DNA of 64,000 nucleotides from NCBI RefSeq assembly GCF_002091755.1, contig NZ_BDAI01000003.1, positions 372,001 to 436,000 on the forward strand, written 5' to 3'. The position numbers and the translations under genes are program-made. Source of the DNA: Pseudomonas nitroreducens NBRC 12694 (GTDB lineage Bacteria; Pseudomonadota; Gammaproteobacteria; Pseudomonadales; Pseudomonadaceae). The notes below the pieces were generated by a model. That model was not told where the DNA came from. It ran no database searches and was given only the letters and a program-made list of their open reading frames with translations. Of the stretch, positions 1 to 8,280 are shown in pieces; positions within the stretch are counted from its first letter, which is position 1, and each line of letters starts with the position of its first letter.

Positions 1-21
1 TCTGACGGCAGGAGACTTGCG

Positions 22-2319
22 ATGCAGAACGACGCGAACGTAGTGCCGCTGAACAAGCCGGCCACGGAATCCTCGCAGACTTCGTTCGCTGGACGCGTTC
101 CGGCGGGGCTCGTCGCTGTCCGCGACAAGGTCGCCGTCCAGTTGCGTCATGCCATGCAGGCCCTGTTCGACAACGCCGACGATACCCTGTTCGAGATGGC
201 CGATCGCGCCGCCAACAACGCCGAACAGAGCGCCTATTTCGAGGCCATGCGTGACCTGCGCCTGAAGCGCAAGGGGATCGAGCGCGGCTTCCTGCAGAAG
301 GTCTTCGAAAGCTTTGCCAACCTGAACCAGTATGAAATCGGCCGCGCGCCGGTGCTGGATACGGTTTCCTACGAGAATCTCACCCTGGTGCAGAACGACG
401 AGCTGGAAGAGTCCGTCGCCCTGGATGCCATGGTCGCCAAGGTGATGAGCCGCGACGGCGTTGCCCTCACTCACCTCACCACCCGTTTCAATACCCTGGT
501 CAGCAAGAAGGTCGAGGACAAGACCAACCCGCTCGGTCCGCGCCAGCTCTGCGAGGCCTTCCTCGATGCCTGCCGCGGCCTGGGTGTGGAGATCAAGGTC
601 AAGCTGATCATCCTCAAGCTCTTCGAGAAGTACGTGCTGGCCGATGCCGAGCACCTGTACGCGGAAGCCAACCAGACGCTGATCGCCCTGAACGTGCTGC
701 CGGAGCTCAAGTCCGTTCCGCTGCGTCGCCCGCCGCAACGTACGGTGCCCAGCAGCCAGGGCGCTGCCCCGGCCGCCGCTGGTGCCGCCGAGGCCGGCGA
801 GCAAGCAGGCGCTGGCCAGTACATGGACGCCGACAGCCAGGCGGCCTTCGCGGCCCTGCGCGACCTGCTCTCGCAGGTGCGCGGCAGCGCAGCCCCGGCG
901 CGCCCGATGCCTGCCGATGCAGTGCCGATTTCCAGCAACGACCTGATGCGCCTGCTGTCCCACCTGCAGTCGCACCTGCCGGCGCAGAGCATCGAAGAGA
1001 TCGATGTGCGCCAGCACCTGGACCATCTGCTGACCCGCGTCAGCAGCAAGAGCGGCCGTTCCCGTGTGGTCGGCCAGGTGGACGAGGACGTCATCAACCT
1101 CGTTTCCATGCTCTTCGAATTCATCCTCGACGACCGCACCCTGCCGGATTCGCTCAAGGCCCTGATCGGCCGCATGCAGATTCCGATGCTCAAGGTCGCG
1201 GTGCTCGACAAGACCTTCTTCAACCGCGGCAGCCACCCGGCGCGCCGCCTGCTCAACGAGATCGCCTCGGCCGCCCTGGGCTGGGCCGAGCATTCCGACG
1301 GCCAGCGCGACCAGCTGTACCAGAAGATCGAGCAGGTGGTGATGCGTCTGTTGAATGATTTCGTAGACGACCCGGCGATCTTCTCCGAGCTGCTCGACGA
1401 GTTCATCGCCTTCACTGGCGACGAGCGTCGCCGCAGCGACCTGCTGGAGCAGCGCACCCGCGATGCCGAGGAAGGCCGCGCCCGCGCCGAACTGGCCCGC
1501 CAGGACGTGGAAGGCGTACTCAATGAGCGCCTGCTCGGTCGCACCCTGCCCGAAGTGGTGGTGCGGCTGCTGCAGGAGGCCTGGAGCCAGGTCCTGCTGC
1601 TCACCTGCCTGAAGCACGGCACCCATTCCGCCGAGTGGGAAGGTGCGCTGGCGACCATGGACGACCTGATCTGGAGCGTGGAGCCCCACGAGGACCCGGA
1701 CTCCCGTCTGCGCCTGCTGGAGATGGTGCCGCAGTTGCTCAAGTCGCTGCGTGAAGGGCTGGCTTCGGCTGCCTTCGATCCGTTCTCCACGGGCGAATTC
1801 TTCAGTCGCCTGGAAGGGCTGCACGTGCAAGCCTTCCAGCGCTACAAGCAGGTCGAGGAAGCTCCGCTACTCGACCTGGAAGACGACCTGCCGCTGCTGG
1901 ACGATCCGCTGGATGCTCCGGCAGCCGCCGCGCCTGCCGCTGCGCAGCCGGCGATGGTCGCCGTGGTCGAGGAAATCGTCCTCGCCTCGCCGGAACCTGC
2001 CCGTGTGGTGGAGCCCGAAGAAGCTTTCGCCGATGACGACGAGTCGCTGCGCAAGGTCGACGACCTGCGTGTCGGCAGCTGGGTGGAGATCCAGGAAGAC
2101 GACGAGCACAAGCTGCGCTGCAAGCTGGCTGCGGTGATCCGCCCGAGCGGTCGCTACATCTTCGTCAACCGCACTGGTATGAAGGTGCTGGAAAAGACCC
2201 GCATGGGCCTGGCCGTCGAGTTCCGCCGCAATGCCGTGCGTCTGCTCGACGATGCACTGCTGTTCGACCGCGCCCTGGAATCGGTGATCGGCAACCTGCG
2301 CCGCCTGAAGAACGCCTGA
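22..2319 (+). CDS. DUF1631 family protein
   Basis: Predicted soluble protein of 765 aa belonging to the DUF1631 family, whose function is not established. The ATG follows a good ribosome binding site (AGGAGA, 9 bases upstream). No signal peptide or membrane segment is visible. The body is mostly helical with an Ala/Pro/Gly-rich break near residues 250-300 and an acidic Ala/Pro-rich stretch near 615-675. A compact conserved C-terminal region (about 680-760) begins LRVGSWVEIQ and has a beta-rich look that resembles a small regulatory barrel; that resemblance is my impression only. It lies 75 bp upstream of ampD, the same neighbourhood as PA4523 in PAO1, so it may be co-transcribed with ampDE. 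Function unknown. Confidence 0.85.
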   Translation: MQNDANVVPLNKPATESSQTSFAGRVPAGLVAVRDKVAVQLRHAMQALFDNADDTLFEMADRAANNAEQSAYFEAMRDLRLKRKGIERGFLQKVFESFANLNQYEIGRAPVLDTVSYENLTLVQNDELEESVALDAMVAKVMSRDGVALTHLTTRFNTLVSKKVEDKTNPLGPRQLCEAFLDACRGLGVEIKVKLIILKLFEKYVLADAEHLYAEANQTLIALNVLPELKSVPLRRPPQRTVPSSQGAAPAAAGAAEAGEQAGAGQYMDADSQAAFAALRDLLSQVRGSAAPARPMPADAVPISSNDLMRLLSHLQSHLPAQSIEEIDVRQHLDHLLTRVSSKSGRSRVVGQVDEDVINLVSMLFEFILDDRTLPDSLKALIGRMQIPMLKVAVLDKTFFNRGSHPARRLLNEIASAALGWAEHSDGQRDQLYQKIEQVVMRLLNDFVDDPAIFSELLDEFIAFTGDERRRSDLLEQRTRDAEEGRARAELARQDVEGVLNERLLGRTLPEVVVRLLQEAWSQVLLLTCLKHGTHSAEWEGALATMDDLIWSVEPHEDPDSRLRLLEMVPQLLKSLREGLASAAFDPFSTGEFFSRLEGLHVQAFQRYKQVEEAPLLDLEDDLPLLDDPLDAPAAAAPAAAQPAMVAVVEEIVLASPEPARVVEPEEAFADDDESLRKVDDLRVGSWVEIQEDDEHKLRCKLAAVIRPSGRYIFVNRTGMKVLEKTRMGLAVEFRRNAVRLLDDALLFDRALESVIGNLRRLKNA

Positions 2320-2394
2320 GTCCGCTGGCCGCGTGCCAGCGGGTGCATTTCCCCCGTCGCCTGCTTTAGAGTGGGGCTCTGCCAAGGAGTCTCC

Positions 2395-2967
2395 ATGCAG
2401 ATCGACCCCGAATCCGGCTGGTGCCTCGACGCCCAGCGCTGCCCCTCGCCGAACTTCAACGCCCGCCCCGATGGCGAGGAAGTCTCGCTGCTGGTCATCC
2501 ACAACATCAGCCTGCCGCCCGGCCAGTTCGGCACCTGCAAGGTGCAGGAGTTCTTCCAGAACCGTCTCGATGCCGACGAGCACCCGTACTTCGCCAGCAT
2601 CTGCAGCCTGACGGTGTCCGCGCATTTCCTCATCGAGCGCGATGGCTCGCTGTTCCAGTTCGTCTCCTGCAACTCGCGCGCCTGGCATGCCGGCGTGTCG
2701 AGGTTCGATGGACGGGAGAACTGCAACGATTTCTCCATCGGTATCGAACTGGAAGGCACCGACATCGAACCCTACAGCGACCGCCAGTACGAAGTGCTGG
2801 CCGAGCTGACACGGCAGCTGCGCAAGGTCTATCCCGCGATCACGGCGGAGCGCATCCAGGGGCATTGCGACATCGCGCCGGAGCGCAAGACCGACCCCGG
2901 TGAGGCGTTCGACTGGGCGCGCTACCTTGCCGATATCGGCGCGGCTGTGAAGAGGGAGTCGACATGA
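2395..2967 (+). CDS. ampD: 1,6-anhydro-N-acetylmuramyl-L-alanine amidase AmpD
   Basis: Cytoplasmic zinc amidase of 190 aa that removes the stem peptide from 1,6-anhydroMurNAc-peptides during peptidoglycan recycling. Its loss raises the muropeptides that activate AmpR and AmpC beta-lactamase (family knowledge). The zinc ligands are visible: H36 (VIHN), H157 and D167 (GHCDIAPERKTDPG), with the supporting E119 (IGIELEG) and K165. I chose the ATG at 2395 over the in-frame ATG at 2371 because AAGGAG sits at 2383-2388 and the product then matches the usual length of about 187 aa. The stop overlaps the ampE start (ATGA), so the two are translationally coupled. Confidence 0.96.
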   Translation: MQIDPESGWCLDAQRCPSPNFNARPDGEEVSLLVIHNISLPPGQFGTCKVQEFFQNRLDADEHPYFASICSLTVSAHFLIERDGSLFQFVSCNSRAWHAGVSRFDGRENCNDFSIGIELEGTDIEPYSDRQYEVLAELTRQLRKVYPAITAERIQGHCDIAPERKTDPGEAFDWARYLADIGAAVKREST

Positions 2968-3806
2968 GTTTCCTGGTGCTGTTGCTGGTCCTGCTGGTCG
3001 AGAAGTTTTCCAGCTGGCGTGCGCGAGTACAGCGTGACGGCTGGTGGCTCGGCTGGCTGGATACCGTGGGTGGCGTGAAGTCGCTGGTGGCGCAGCCCTG
3101 GCTCGGCCTGCTGGTGGCCATCCTGCCGCCGCTGCTGTTGCTGGCGCTGCTGCTGACCATTCTGGAACCGGTGGCCTACGGCCTGCTGGCGCTCCCGGTA
3201 CAACTGCTGGTGGTGGTCTGGAGCCTGGGGCGCGGTGATGTGCTGCGTGCCATCGGGCCGTTCCGCGATGCCTGGCGCCGTGAAGATGCCCAGGCGGCCT
3301 ACCATGTCGCCGAGCGAGACCTGGGTGTGCAGGTCCAGGCCGATGGTGACGACGATCTGTTCGCTGTGGTGCAGGGCACATTGGTGTGGGAGGCCTACCA
3401 GGCCTTCTTCGCGGTGATCTTCTGGTACGCCCTGCTCGGCCCGGTGGCCGCGCTGGCCTACCGCCTGCTCGCCATCGCCGCCGAGCAGGGGCGCCAGCCG
3501 GTGCTGCGCGAGCGCGCCGCACAGTTGCGCCATGCCTTCGACTGGCTGCCGGCGCGGGCACTCGTGCTGAGCTTCGCCCTGGTGGGCAACTTCGTTGCGG
3601 TGACCCGCACGCTGCTGCACGACCTGCTGGCCTGGGATGTGCCTGCCGCTCGTCTGCTGGCGCGCGCCGGGTACGTGGCCGAAGACTTCAACGAGGGCGG
3701 CCTGGGCGCGAAGGGCGTCGCCAGCCTGGATGCGCTATGGCAGCTGCTGGTGCGCTCCGCCGTGCTCTGGTATGCGGTCTTCGCCATCTGGGCATTGCTG
3801 CTCTGA
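2964..3806 (+). CDS. ampE: AmpE, regulatory signalling membrane protein
   Basis: Inner-membrane protein of 280 aa, co-transcribed with ampD through a 4-bp ATGA overlap. AmpE is the classical partner of AmpD and has been proposed to act as a sensor or transporter in the AmpD-AmpE-AmpR-AmpC pathway; its biochemical role is not settled. Hydrophobic segments are visible at the N-terminus (SFLVLLLVLLVEKF), around residues 47-90 (LLVAILPPLLLLALLLTILE and the following stretch), around 150-170 and at the extreme C-terminus. The start VEKFSSWR, with the VEK motif at the end of TM1, is typical of the family. Length is normal. Confidence 0.93.
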   Translation: MSFLVLLLVLLVEKFSSWRARVQRDGWWLGWLDTVGGVKSLVAQPWLGLLVAILPPLLLLALLLTILEPVAYGLLALPVQLLVVVWSLGRGDVLRAIGPFRDAWRREDAQAAYHVAERDLGVQVQADGDDDLFAVVQGTLVWEAYQAFFAVIFWYALLGPVAALAYRLLAIAAEQGRQPVLRERAAQLRHAFDWLPARALVLSFALVGNFVAVTRTLLHDLLAWDVPAARLLARAGYVAEDFNEGGLGAKGVASLDALWQLLVRSAVLWYAVFAIWALLL

Positions 3807-3855
3807 TCTCGCGAATCGGGCCGGCTGCCGCCGGTCCGGTAATGGCATTTTAACC

Positions 3856-3882
3856 TTAAGTTACAGAACTCCCCGCCGATAT
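3856..3882 (+). promoter_or_regulatory. Candidate sigma-28 (FliA) promoter of the chemoreceptor gene
   Basis: The sequence TTAAGTT, then 12 bases, then GCCGATA fits the Pseudomonas FliA consensus (about TCAAGTT-N12-GCCGATA) with one mismatch in the -35. It lies about 150 bp upstream of the chemoreceptor start and in the same direction. This would place the receptor in the late flagellar/chemotaxis regulon. The rest of the 3807-4032 interval shows no gene. Confidence 0.65.
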
Positions 3883-4032
3883 CAGGTACACATCGATTCC
3901 AAAGCGCGAGATGACGGTCGCTTTACGACAGCGGCCGCGCCGATGAGCGCACGTGGCGACACCCCGTCCAGGGGCGCGCCGCACCATCCCCGACAAGCGA
4001 CATAACAATAACGGGAACAGGAGACGTCTTTC

Positions 4033-6063
4033 GTGAGGACCGTGCTCTATCCGGCCATCGCGCTGATGAACCGTCTGAGCTTCGGCATGAAGTTCAGCCT
4101 GATCAGTGTGCTGTTTTTCCTGCCGATGCTGATTACCAACTTCTACCTGGTGCGCGACTCCTACGGGCAGTTCGTCAGTACCCGTGCCGAACTGGAAAGC
4201 CTCCAGCTGATCGGCAACGGCCTGCAGGTGCGCCGTCATCTGGAGTCCTACAACGATCTGCTGCAGATCAACGGGGTGCTTGGCCAGTCGAACAAGTCTT
4301 CCGGCATCGACTCGCGCATCAGCCAGTTGCACAAGGACCTGCAGGCGCAGATCGAAGCGCTGCAACCGGTCACCCAGGACGCCGAGCAGATCACCGAGTT
4401 CAACACCAAGCGCGATGAGCTGCTCGCCAGCCTGAAGGGCGTCGACGCCGAGGGCTCGCTGCAGAGCAAGTCGGCCATGGCGGCGCGCCTGCTCAGCGAA
4501 GTGCAGGTCTTCAACAAGCTGCTGGTGTCCCAGGCTGGCCTGAGCCAGGACGACGCCCGCGACCTGCGCCAGTTGGCCGAGCTGATCACCTCCGGCACTC
4601 CACAGGTGACCGAGACCCTCAGCCAGGGCCGCACCATGGGCGCCAGCGCGCTGGGCCAGGGCTTCCTGAATTCCTCCACCAGCAGCAAGCTCGATGACCT
4701 GCTGCAGGAGCTGGAGAAGCTCCACGCCGAATACGGGCTCAAGCTGCAGGAGGCTCTGGGCGCCAGCGCTGCAGCGCAGAGCACGCTGGCCGCCGATGCC
4801 CAGGCCAGCCGCGAAACGATCAAGGCCATGGGTAAGCTGTTCGAGGACAAGGTGGTGATGGCCGACACCCTCGACACGCCCTGGCTCGACTTCTACGAAC
4901 AGGTCAGCAAGGCGATCGAGCAGACCTATCGCCTGGACGACCATGTCCTGCAGTTCTTCGACGGCCAGTTGCAGGCCCGCCTGGCCAGCAAGCAGCGGCA
5001 GATGGTGCTGCTGGTGGTGGCGCTGCTGGTGGTGTTCGTTTCCATCGTCTACCTCTACGGCGGCTTCTACGTCTCCACCCGCACCACCCTCAAGAGCCTG
5101 GGCAAAATGATGGAGCGCGTCGCTGCCGGCGACATGACCGTCAACTTCCAGGCCCAGAGCCGCGACGAGCTGGGCGAGCTGGGCGATGCCTTCAACCAGA
5201 CCGTGTCGAAGATCCACGACCTGATCGAGCAGGTCGGCCGCACGGTCAGTGAAGTGGAGCGGCAGACCGTGCGCGTGGAGTCGGTTTCCGCCGAGAGCAA
5301 CCAGGCGGTAGCCGGCCAGCGCAACCAGATCGAGCAGGTCGCCACGGCGATGAACCAGATGGCCGCAACCGCCCAGGAGGTCGCGCGCAGCGCCGCCGTG
5401 GCGGTGGGCAGCGCCCACAACGTGAACCAGGAAACCACCAGCGGCCGCGCCCTGGTGGCATCCCAGGTGGGCAGCATCCAGCGCCTGGCTGGCGAGATCG
5501 ACGAGTCGGTGGCGGTGATCAACCAGCTGGCCGCCGACAGCGCCTCGATCAGCCGTGTGCTGGACGTGATCAAGGGCATTGCCGAGCAGACCAACCTGCT
5601 GGCGCTCAACGCCGCCATCGAGGCGGCGCGTGCTGGTGAGCAGGGCCGGGGCTTCGCCGTGGTCGCCGATGAGGTGCGTACCCTGGCCAAGCGCACCCAG
5701 CAGTCCACCGAGGAGATCGAGCAGATGATCGCTCGCCTGCAGAATGGTGTGGGCGCCGCCGTGAAGGCCATGGGCAGCAGCCACCAGACCGCCGATGGCA
5801 CTGTCAGCCAGTCGGCCCAGGTGCAGCAGGCGCTGGAGAATATCCTCAGCGCGGTCGGCGCCATCGTCGACCAGAACCAGCAGATCGCCGCTGCGGCCGA
5901 GCAGCAGACCGCCGTGGCCCACGACATCGACCAGAACATCGTCGAGATCAACCAGGCCGGCGAGCGCACCTCCGAAGGTGCCAGCGAGACCGAGCGCGCC
6001 AGCCGCGAACTGGCCGGGCAGGTGGTAGAGCTCAAGCGGCTGATCGGCGCGTTCCGCGTCTGA
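4033..6063 (+). CDS. Methyl-accepting chemotaxis protein
   Basis: Transmembrane chemoreceptor of 676 aa. TM1 spans about residues 17-40, followed by a long, mostly helical periplasmic sensor region (about 41-320) that I cannot assign to a ligand class. TM2 is at about 321-345, then a HAMP domain to about 400. The C-terminal signalling domain contains the conserved hairpin tip ([20 protein letters not shown] followed by [15 protein letters not shown], about 517-550). The GTG start is preceded by CAGGAG 8-10 bases upstream; an in-frame ATG at 4066 is less likely because it has no clear Shine-Dalgarno. The position after ampE corresponds to PA4520 in PAO1. A FliA-like promoter lies upstream. Ligand unknown. 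Confidence 0.93.
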   Translation: MRTVLYPAIALMNRLSFGMKFSLISVLFFLPMLITNFYLVRDSYGQFVSTRAELESLQLIGNGLQVRRHLESYNDLLQINGVLGQSNKSSGIDSRISQLHKDLQAQIEALQPVTQDAEQITEFNTKRDELLASLKGVDAEGSLQSKSAMAARLLSEVQVFNKLLVSQAGLSQDDARDLRQLAELITSGTPQVTETLSQGRTMGASALGQGFLNSSTSSKLDDLLQELEKLHAEYGLKLQEALGASAAAQSTLAADAQASRETIKAMGKLFEDKVVMADTLDTPWLDFYEQVSKAIEQTYRLDDHVLQFFDGQLQARLASKQRQMVLLVVALLVVFVSIVYLYGGFYVSTRTTLKSLGKMMERVAAGDMTVNFQAQSRDELGELGDAFNQTVSKIHDLIEQVGRTVSEVERQTVRVESVSAESNQAVAGQRNQIEQVATAMNQMAATAQEVARSAAVAVGSAHNVNQETTSGRALVASQVGSIQRLAGEIDESVAVINQLAADSASISRVLDVIKGIAEQTNLLALNAAIEAARAGEQGRGFAVVADEVRTLAKRTQQSTEEIEQMIARLQNGVGAAVKAMGSSHQTADGTVSQSAQVQQALENILSAVGAIVDQNQQIAAAAEQQTAVAHDIDQNIVEINQAGERTSEGASETERASRELAGQVVELKRLIGAFRV

Positions 6064-6195
6064 CCTCGGGTTGTGCGAGGCGATCGCAGCGGTCCGCCTC
6101 GCTACAGGGTTTCGCCAGCAGACCGATGTCCGTGGGTCGCACGGATGCACCCCATCTCACGGGCATCGGTTTGTCGGTGAATTCGCTATTGGCCT

Positions 6196-6291
6196 GTAGG
6201 AGCGAGCTTGCTCGCGAACAGATTCGGCAGGCCACTTCATTGTCGTGCGGTTCGCGAGCAAGAACTGGGCGTCCCCCTCGCTCCTACGAAG
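6196..6291. repeat. REPIN (paired REP elements)
   Basis: An inverted pair of REP sequences: TGTAGGAGCGAGCTTGCTCG at 6196 and its reverse complement, partly degenerate, ending CTCGCTCCTAC near 6288. This is the common Pseudomonas extragenic palindrome family. It lies in the 238-bp gap between the convergent chemoreceptor and tatD genes, where no other feature is evident. Confidence 0.85.
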
Positions 6292-6300
6292 AGCAACCGC

Positions 6301-7080
6301 TCAGCTCCAGCCGAACAACTCCATCGCATTGCGCGTGCTGGCGCTGGCCAGCTCTTCCGGGCTGATACCCTTCAACTGCGCCAGTGCCACGCAGATATCC
6401 GGCAGATGTTCCGGGCTGTTGCGTACGCCGGGATACATCGACGGCGCCATGTCCGGCGAGTCGGTTTCCAGCACGATGGACTCCAGCGGAATCTCCGGCA
6501 CCACCTTGCGCAGGCGATTGGCCTGCGGCCAGGTTGGTGCGCCGCCCAGGCCCAGGCGGAAACCCAGCTTGAGGTATTCGCGAGCCTCTTCGCGGCTGCC
6601 GGCGAAGGCGTGGACGATGCCCTGGCGCTGGGGCTTGTAGCGCTTGAGCGTGGCGATCATCGCCGCATGGGCGCGACGCACGTGCAGCAGCACCGGCAGC
6701 TCGAAGTCGATGGCAATGCGCAACTGCTCCTCGAAGATGGCCTGCTGGCCCTCGCGGTCGAGTTCTTCCAGGTAATAGTCCAGGCCGATCTCGCCCACCG
6801 CGCAGAGCTTCGGGTGGCCGGCGAGACGCTGTAGCCACTCGCGCAGCGCAGCGAGGTGTTCCGGCTTGTGCCGCGCCAGATAGATCGGGTGCAGGCCCAG
6901 AGCGGCGTAGAGGTCCGGCTCGCTGTCCACCAGCGCCCAGACGTCCTCCCAGTTCTCGCGGAACACTCCCAGCAGCACCTGTCGTTCCACGCCCCGCTCG
7001 CGGCTGCGTTGCAGCACGGCGGCGCGGTCCTGCTCGAAGTCCGGGCAGTCGAGGTGGTTGTGGGTGTCGATCAGGCGCAT
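6301..7080 (-). CDS. TatD family metal-dependent hydrolase/DNase
   Basis: Soluble TIM-barrel metallohydrolase of 259 aa. The metal ligands of the TatD family are all visible: H7 and H9 (DTHNHLD), E97 (VGEIGLDYY), H133 (LLHVRRAH), H157 (IVHAFAG) and D207 (LETDSPD). TatD-family enzymes act as 3'-5' DNases or nucleases on damaged DNA and RNA; the substrate of this paralogue (YcfH/YjjV type) cannot be told from sequence. It is encoded just 4 bp downstream of fruR on the same strand, so it is probably co-transcribed with the regulator, although nothing links it functionally to fructose use. Confidence 0.93.
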   Translation of the reverse strand: MRLIDTHNHLDCPDFEQDRAAVLQRSRERGVERQVLLGVFRENWEDVWALVDSEPDLYAALGLHPIYLARHKPEHLAALREWLQRLAGHPKLCAVGEIGLDYYLEELDREGQQAIFEEQLRIAIDFELPVLLHVRRAHAAMIATLKRYKPQRQGIVHAFAGSREEAREYLKLGFRLGLGGAPTWPQANRLRKVVPEIPLESIVLETDSPDMAPSMYPGVRNSPEHLPDICVALAQLKGISPEELASASTRNAMELFGWS

Positions 7081-7084
7081 CGGT

Positions 7085-8077
7085 TCACTCCGTGCGCAGC
7101 TTGAGGTTGCGCGGGATCGGGTGCACGCCGGGCGTGTAGCTGTTCTGTTCGATGGCGGCCAGCGCCAGGTCCAGCGCGCGCTCGGCGATCAGCGCGTGCT
7201 GCTGGGAAATCGCGTTGACCTTCAGCGGAACGAAGTCCAGCAACTGGGTATCGCCGAAGGTGGCAATGCGCAGGTTCGCCGGCCAGCCGCTGGGCAGCGC
7301 CTGGAGCACGTCGAACACGCCTTCGAGCAGCACGTAGGAGGTGGTGATCAGCGCGTCGGGCAACTGCCCCTGGCCGGCCAGCAACTCCTCCATCAGGCGC
7401 CGGCCGCAGGGGCGACTGAAGGTCTCGCCGTGCTCGACCAGCACCTGGCCCTGGTAGTCGCGCAGGGCGCTGCGGAAACCGGCGGCGCGTTCCTGGGAAA
7501 TGATCAGCTCCGGCCGCGCGCCAAGCAGGGCGATGCTGAGCGGCGCGGGTTTCAGCAAGCTGGCGGTGAGGCGCTGGCTGGCGTCGCGGTCGTCGCTGAC
7601 CACCGAGCAGAAGCGCTGCGGGTCGAGCTGGCGATCCACCGCGATGATCGGCACGCCGTCAGCCTGCAGGCGGGCGTGGCTTTCGTCGCCGACGGGCAGG
7701 CAACTGGCGACGATCAGCGCGTCGCAGCGGCGCGCGCGGAACAGGTTGAGCACCTGGCGCTCGGTGTCCGGTTCGTCGTCGGAACAGGCGATCAGCAACT
7801 GGTAGCCGCGCGCCCGGGCACCTTGCTCCAGCAGCTTGGCGAGCTTGGCGTAGCTGGGGTTCTCCAGGTCCGGCAGGACGAAGCCCAGGGTGCGGGTCTG
7901 CCCGCGCCGCAGGCTGGCCGCCTGCTGGTCCGGGTGGTAGCCATGCTCCTCGATCACCGCGCGCACGCGCTCCACCGTGGCGGCGCTGATGCGCCGCTGC
8001 ACGGCCTTGCCATTGATCACATAGCTGGCGGTGGTGACCGAAACACCGGCCAGGCGGGCGATATCACTGAGTTTCAA
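7085..8077 (-). CDS. fruR: Fructose repressor FruR/Cra (LacI family)
   Basis: LacI/GalR-type repressor of 330 aa when read from a TTG start at 8077. The product then begins MKLSDIARLAGVSVTTASYV, exactly the N-terminal helix-turn-helix of Cra/FruR proteins. The frame is open upstream to a GTG at 8116, which would add 13 residues that do not resemble the family. Neither start has a strong Shine-Dalgarno. The rest is a periplasmic-binding-protein-like effector domain, which in Pseudomonas binds fructose-1-phosphate. It is divergent from fruBKA with one operator between them, and is expected to repress that operon until fructose-1-P accumulates. Confidence 0.94.
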   Translation of the reverse strand: MKLSDIARLAGVSVTTASYVINGKAVQRRISAATVERVRAVIEEHGYHPDQQAASLRRGQTRTLGFVLPDLENPSYAKLAKLLEQGARARGYQLLIACSDDEPDTERQVLNLFRARRCDALIVASCLPVGDESHARLQADGVPIIAVDRQLDPQRFCSVVSDDRDASQRLTASLLKPAPLSIALLGARPELIISQERAAGFRSALRDYQGQVLVEHGETFSRPCGRRLMEELLAGQGQLPDALITTSYVLLEGVFDVLQALPSGWPANLRIATFGDTQLLDFVPLKVNAISQQHALIAERALDLALAAIEQNSYTPGVHPIPRNLKLRTE

Positions 8078-8148
8078 CGCGGGATGCTGCCGACAATTGG
8101 GGGCTTCAAGGATCACGCATTATCGAGTAACGTTCCAGTCTCAATAGG

Positions 8149-8160
8149 TGAAACGATTCA
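8149..8160. promoter_or_regulatory. FruR/Cra operator
   Basis: TGAAACGATTCA is a close match to the Cra/FruR operator core (TGAAWCGNTTCA-like, imperfect palindrome). It lies between divergent fruR and fruB, 121 bp upstream of fruB, the expected place for FruR control of the fructose operon. The assignment follows from known FruR sites in E. coli and P. putida. Confidence 0.8.
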
Positions 8161-8280
8161 GCATTGCGCGCGCAGTATTGCCTGAACCCTGTTCCTGCGC
8201 CGCAGCCTCTAAGCTGATCACCGTACAAGCGGATAACCGCCCCAGCGCCGGCACGCGCGAACGCCGGTGAGGAGAACGCG

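Noticed and set aside
3856..6150. A 764-codon minus-strand frame over the chemoreceptor
   Set aside because: Low-complexity His/Gly/Leu/Gln-rich translation antisense to a clear methyl-accepting chemotaxis protein; no start context or family features.
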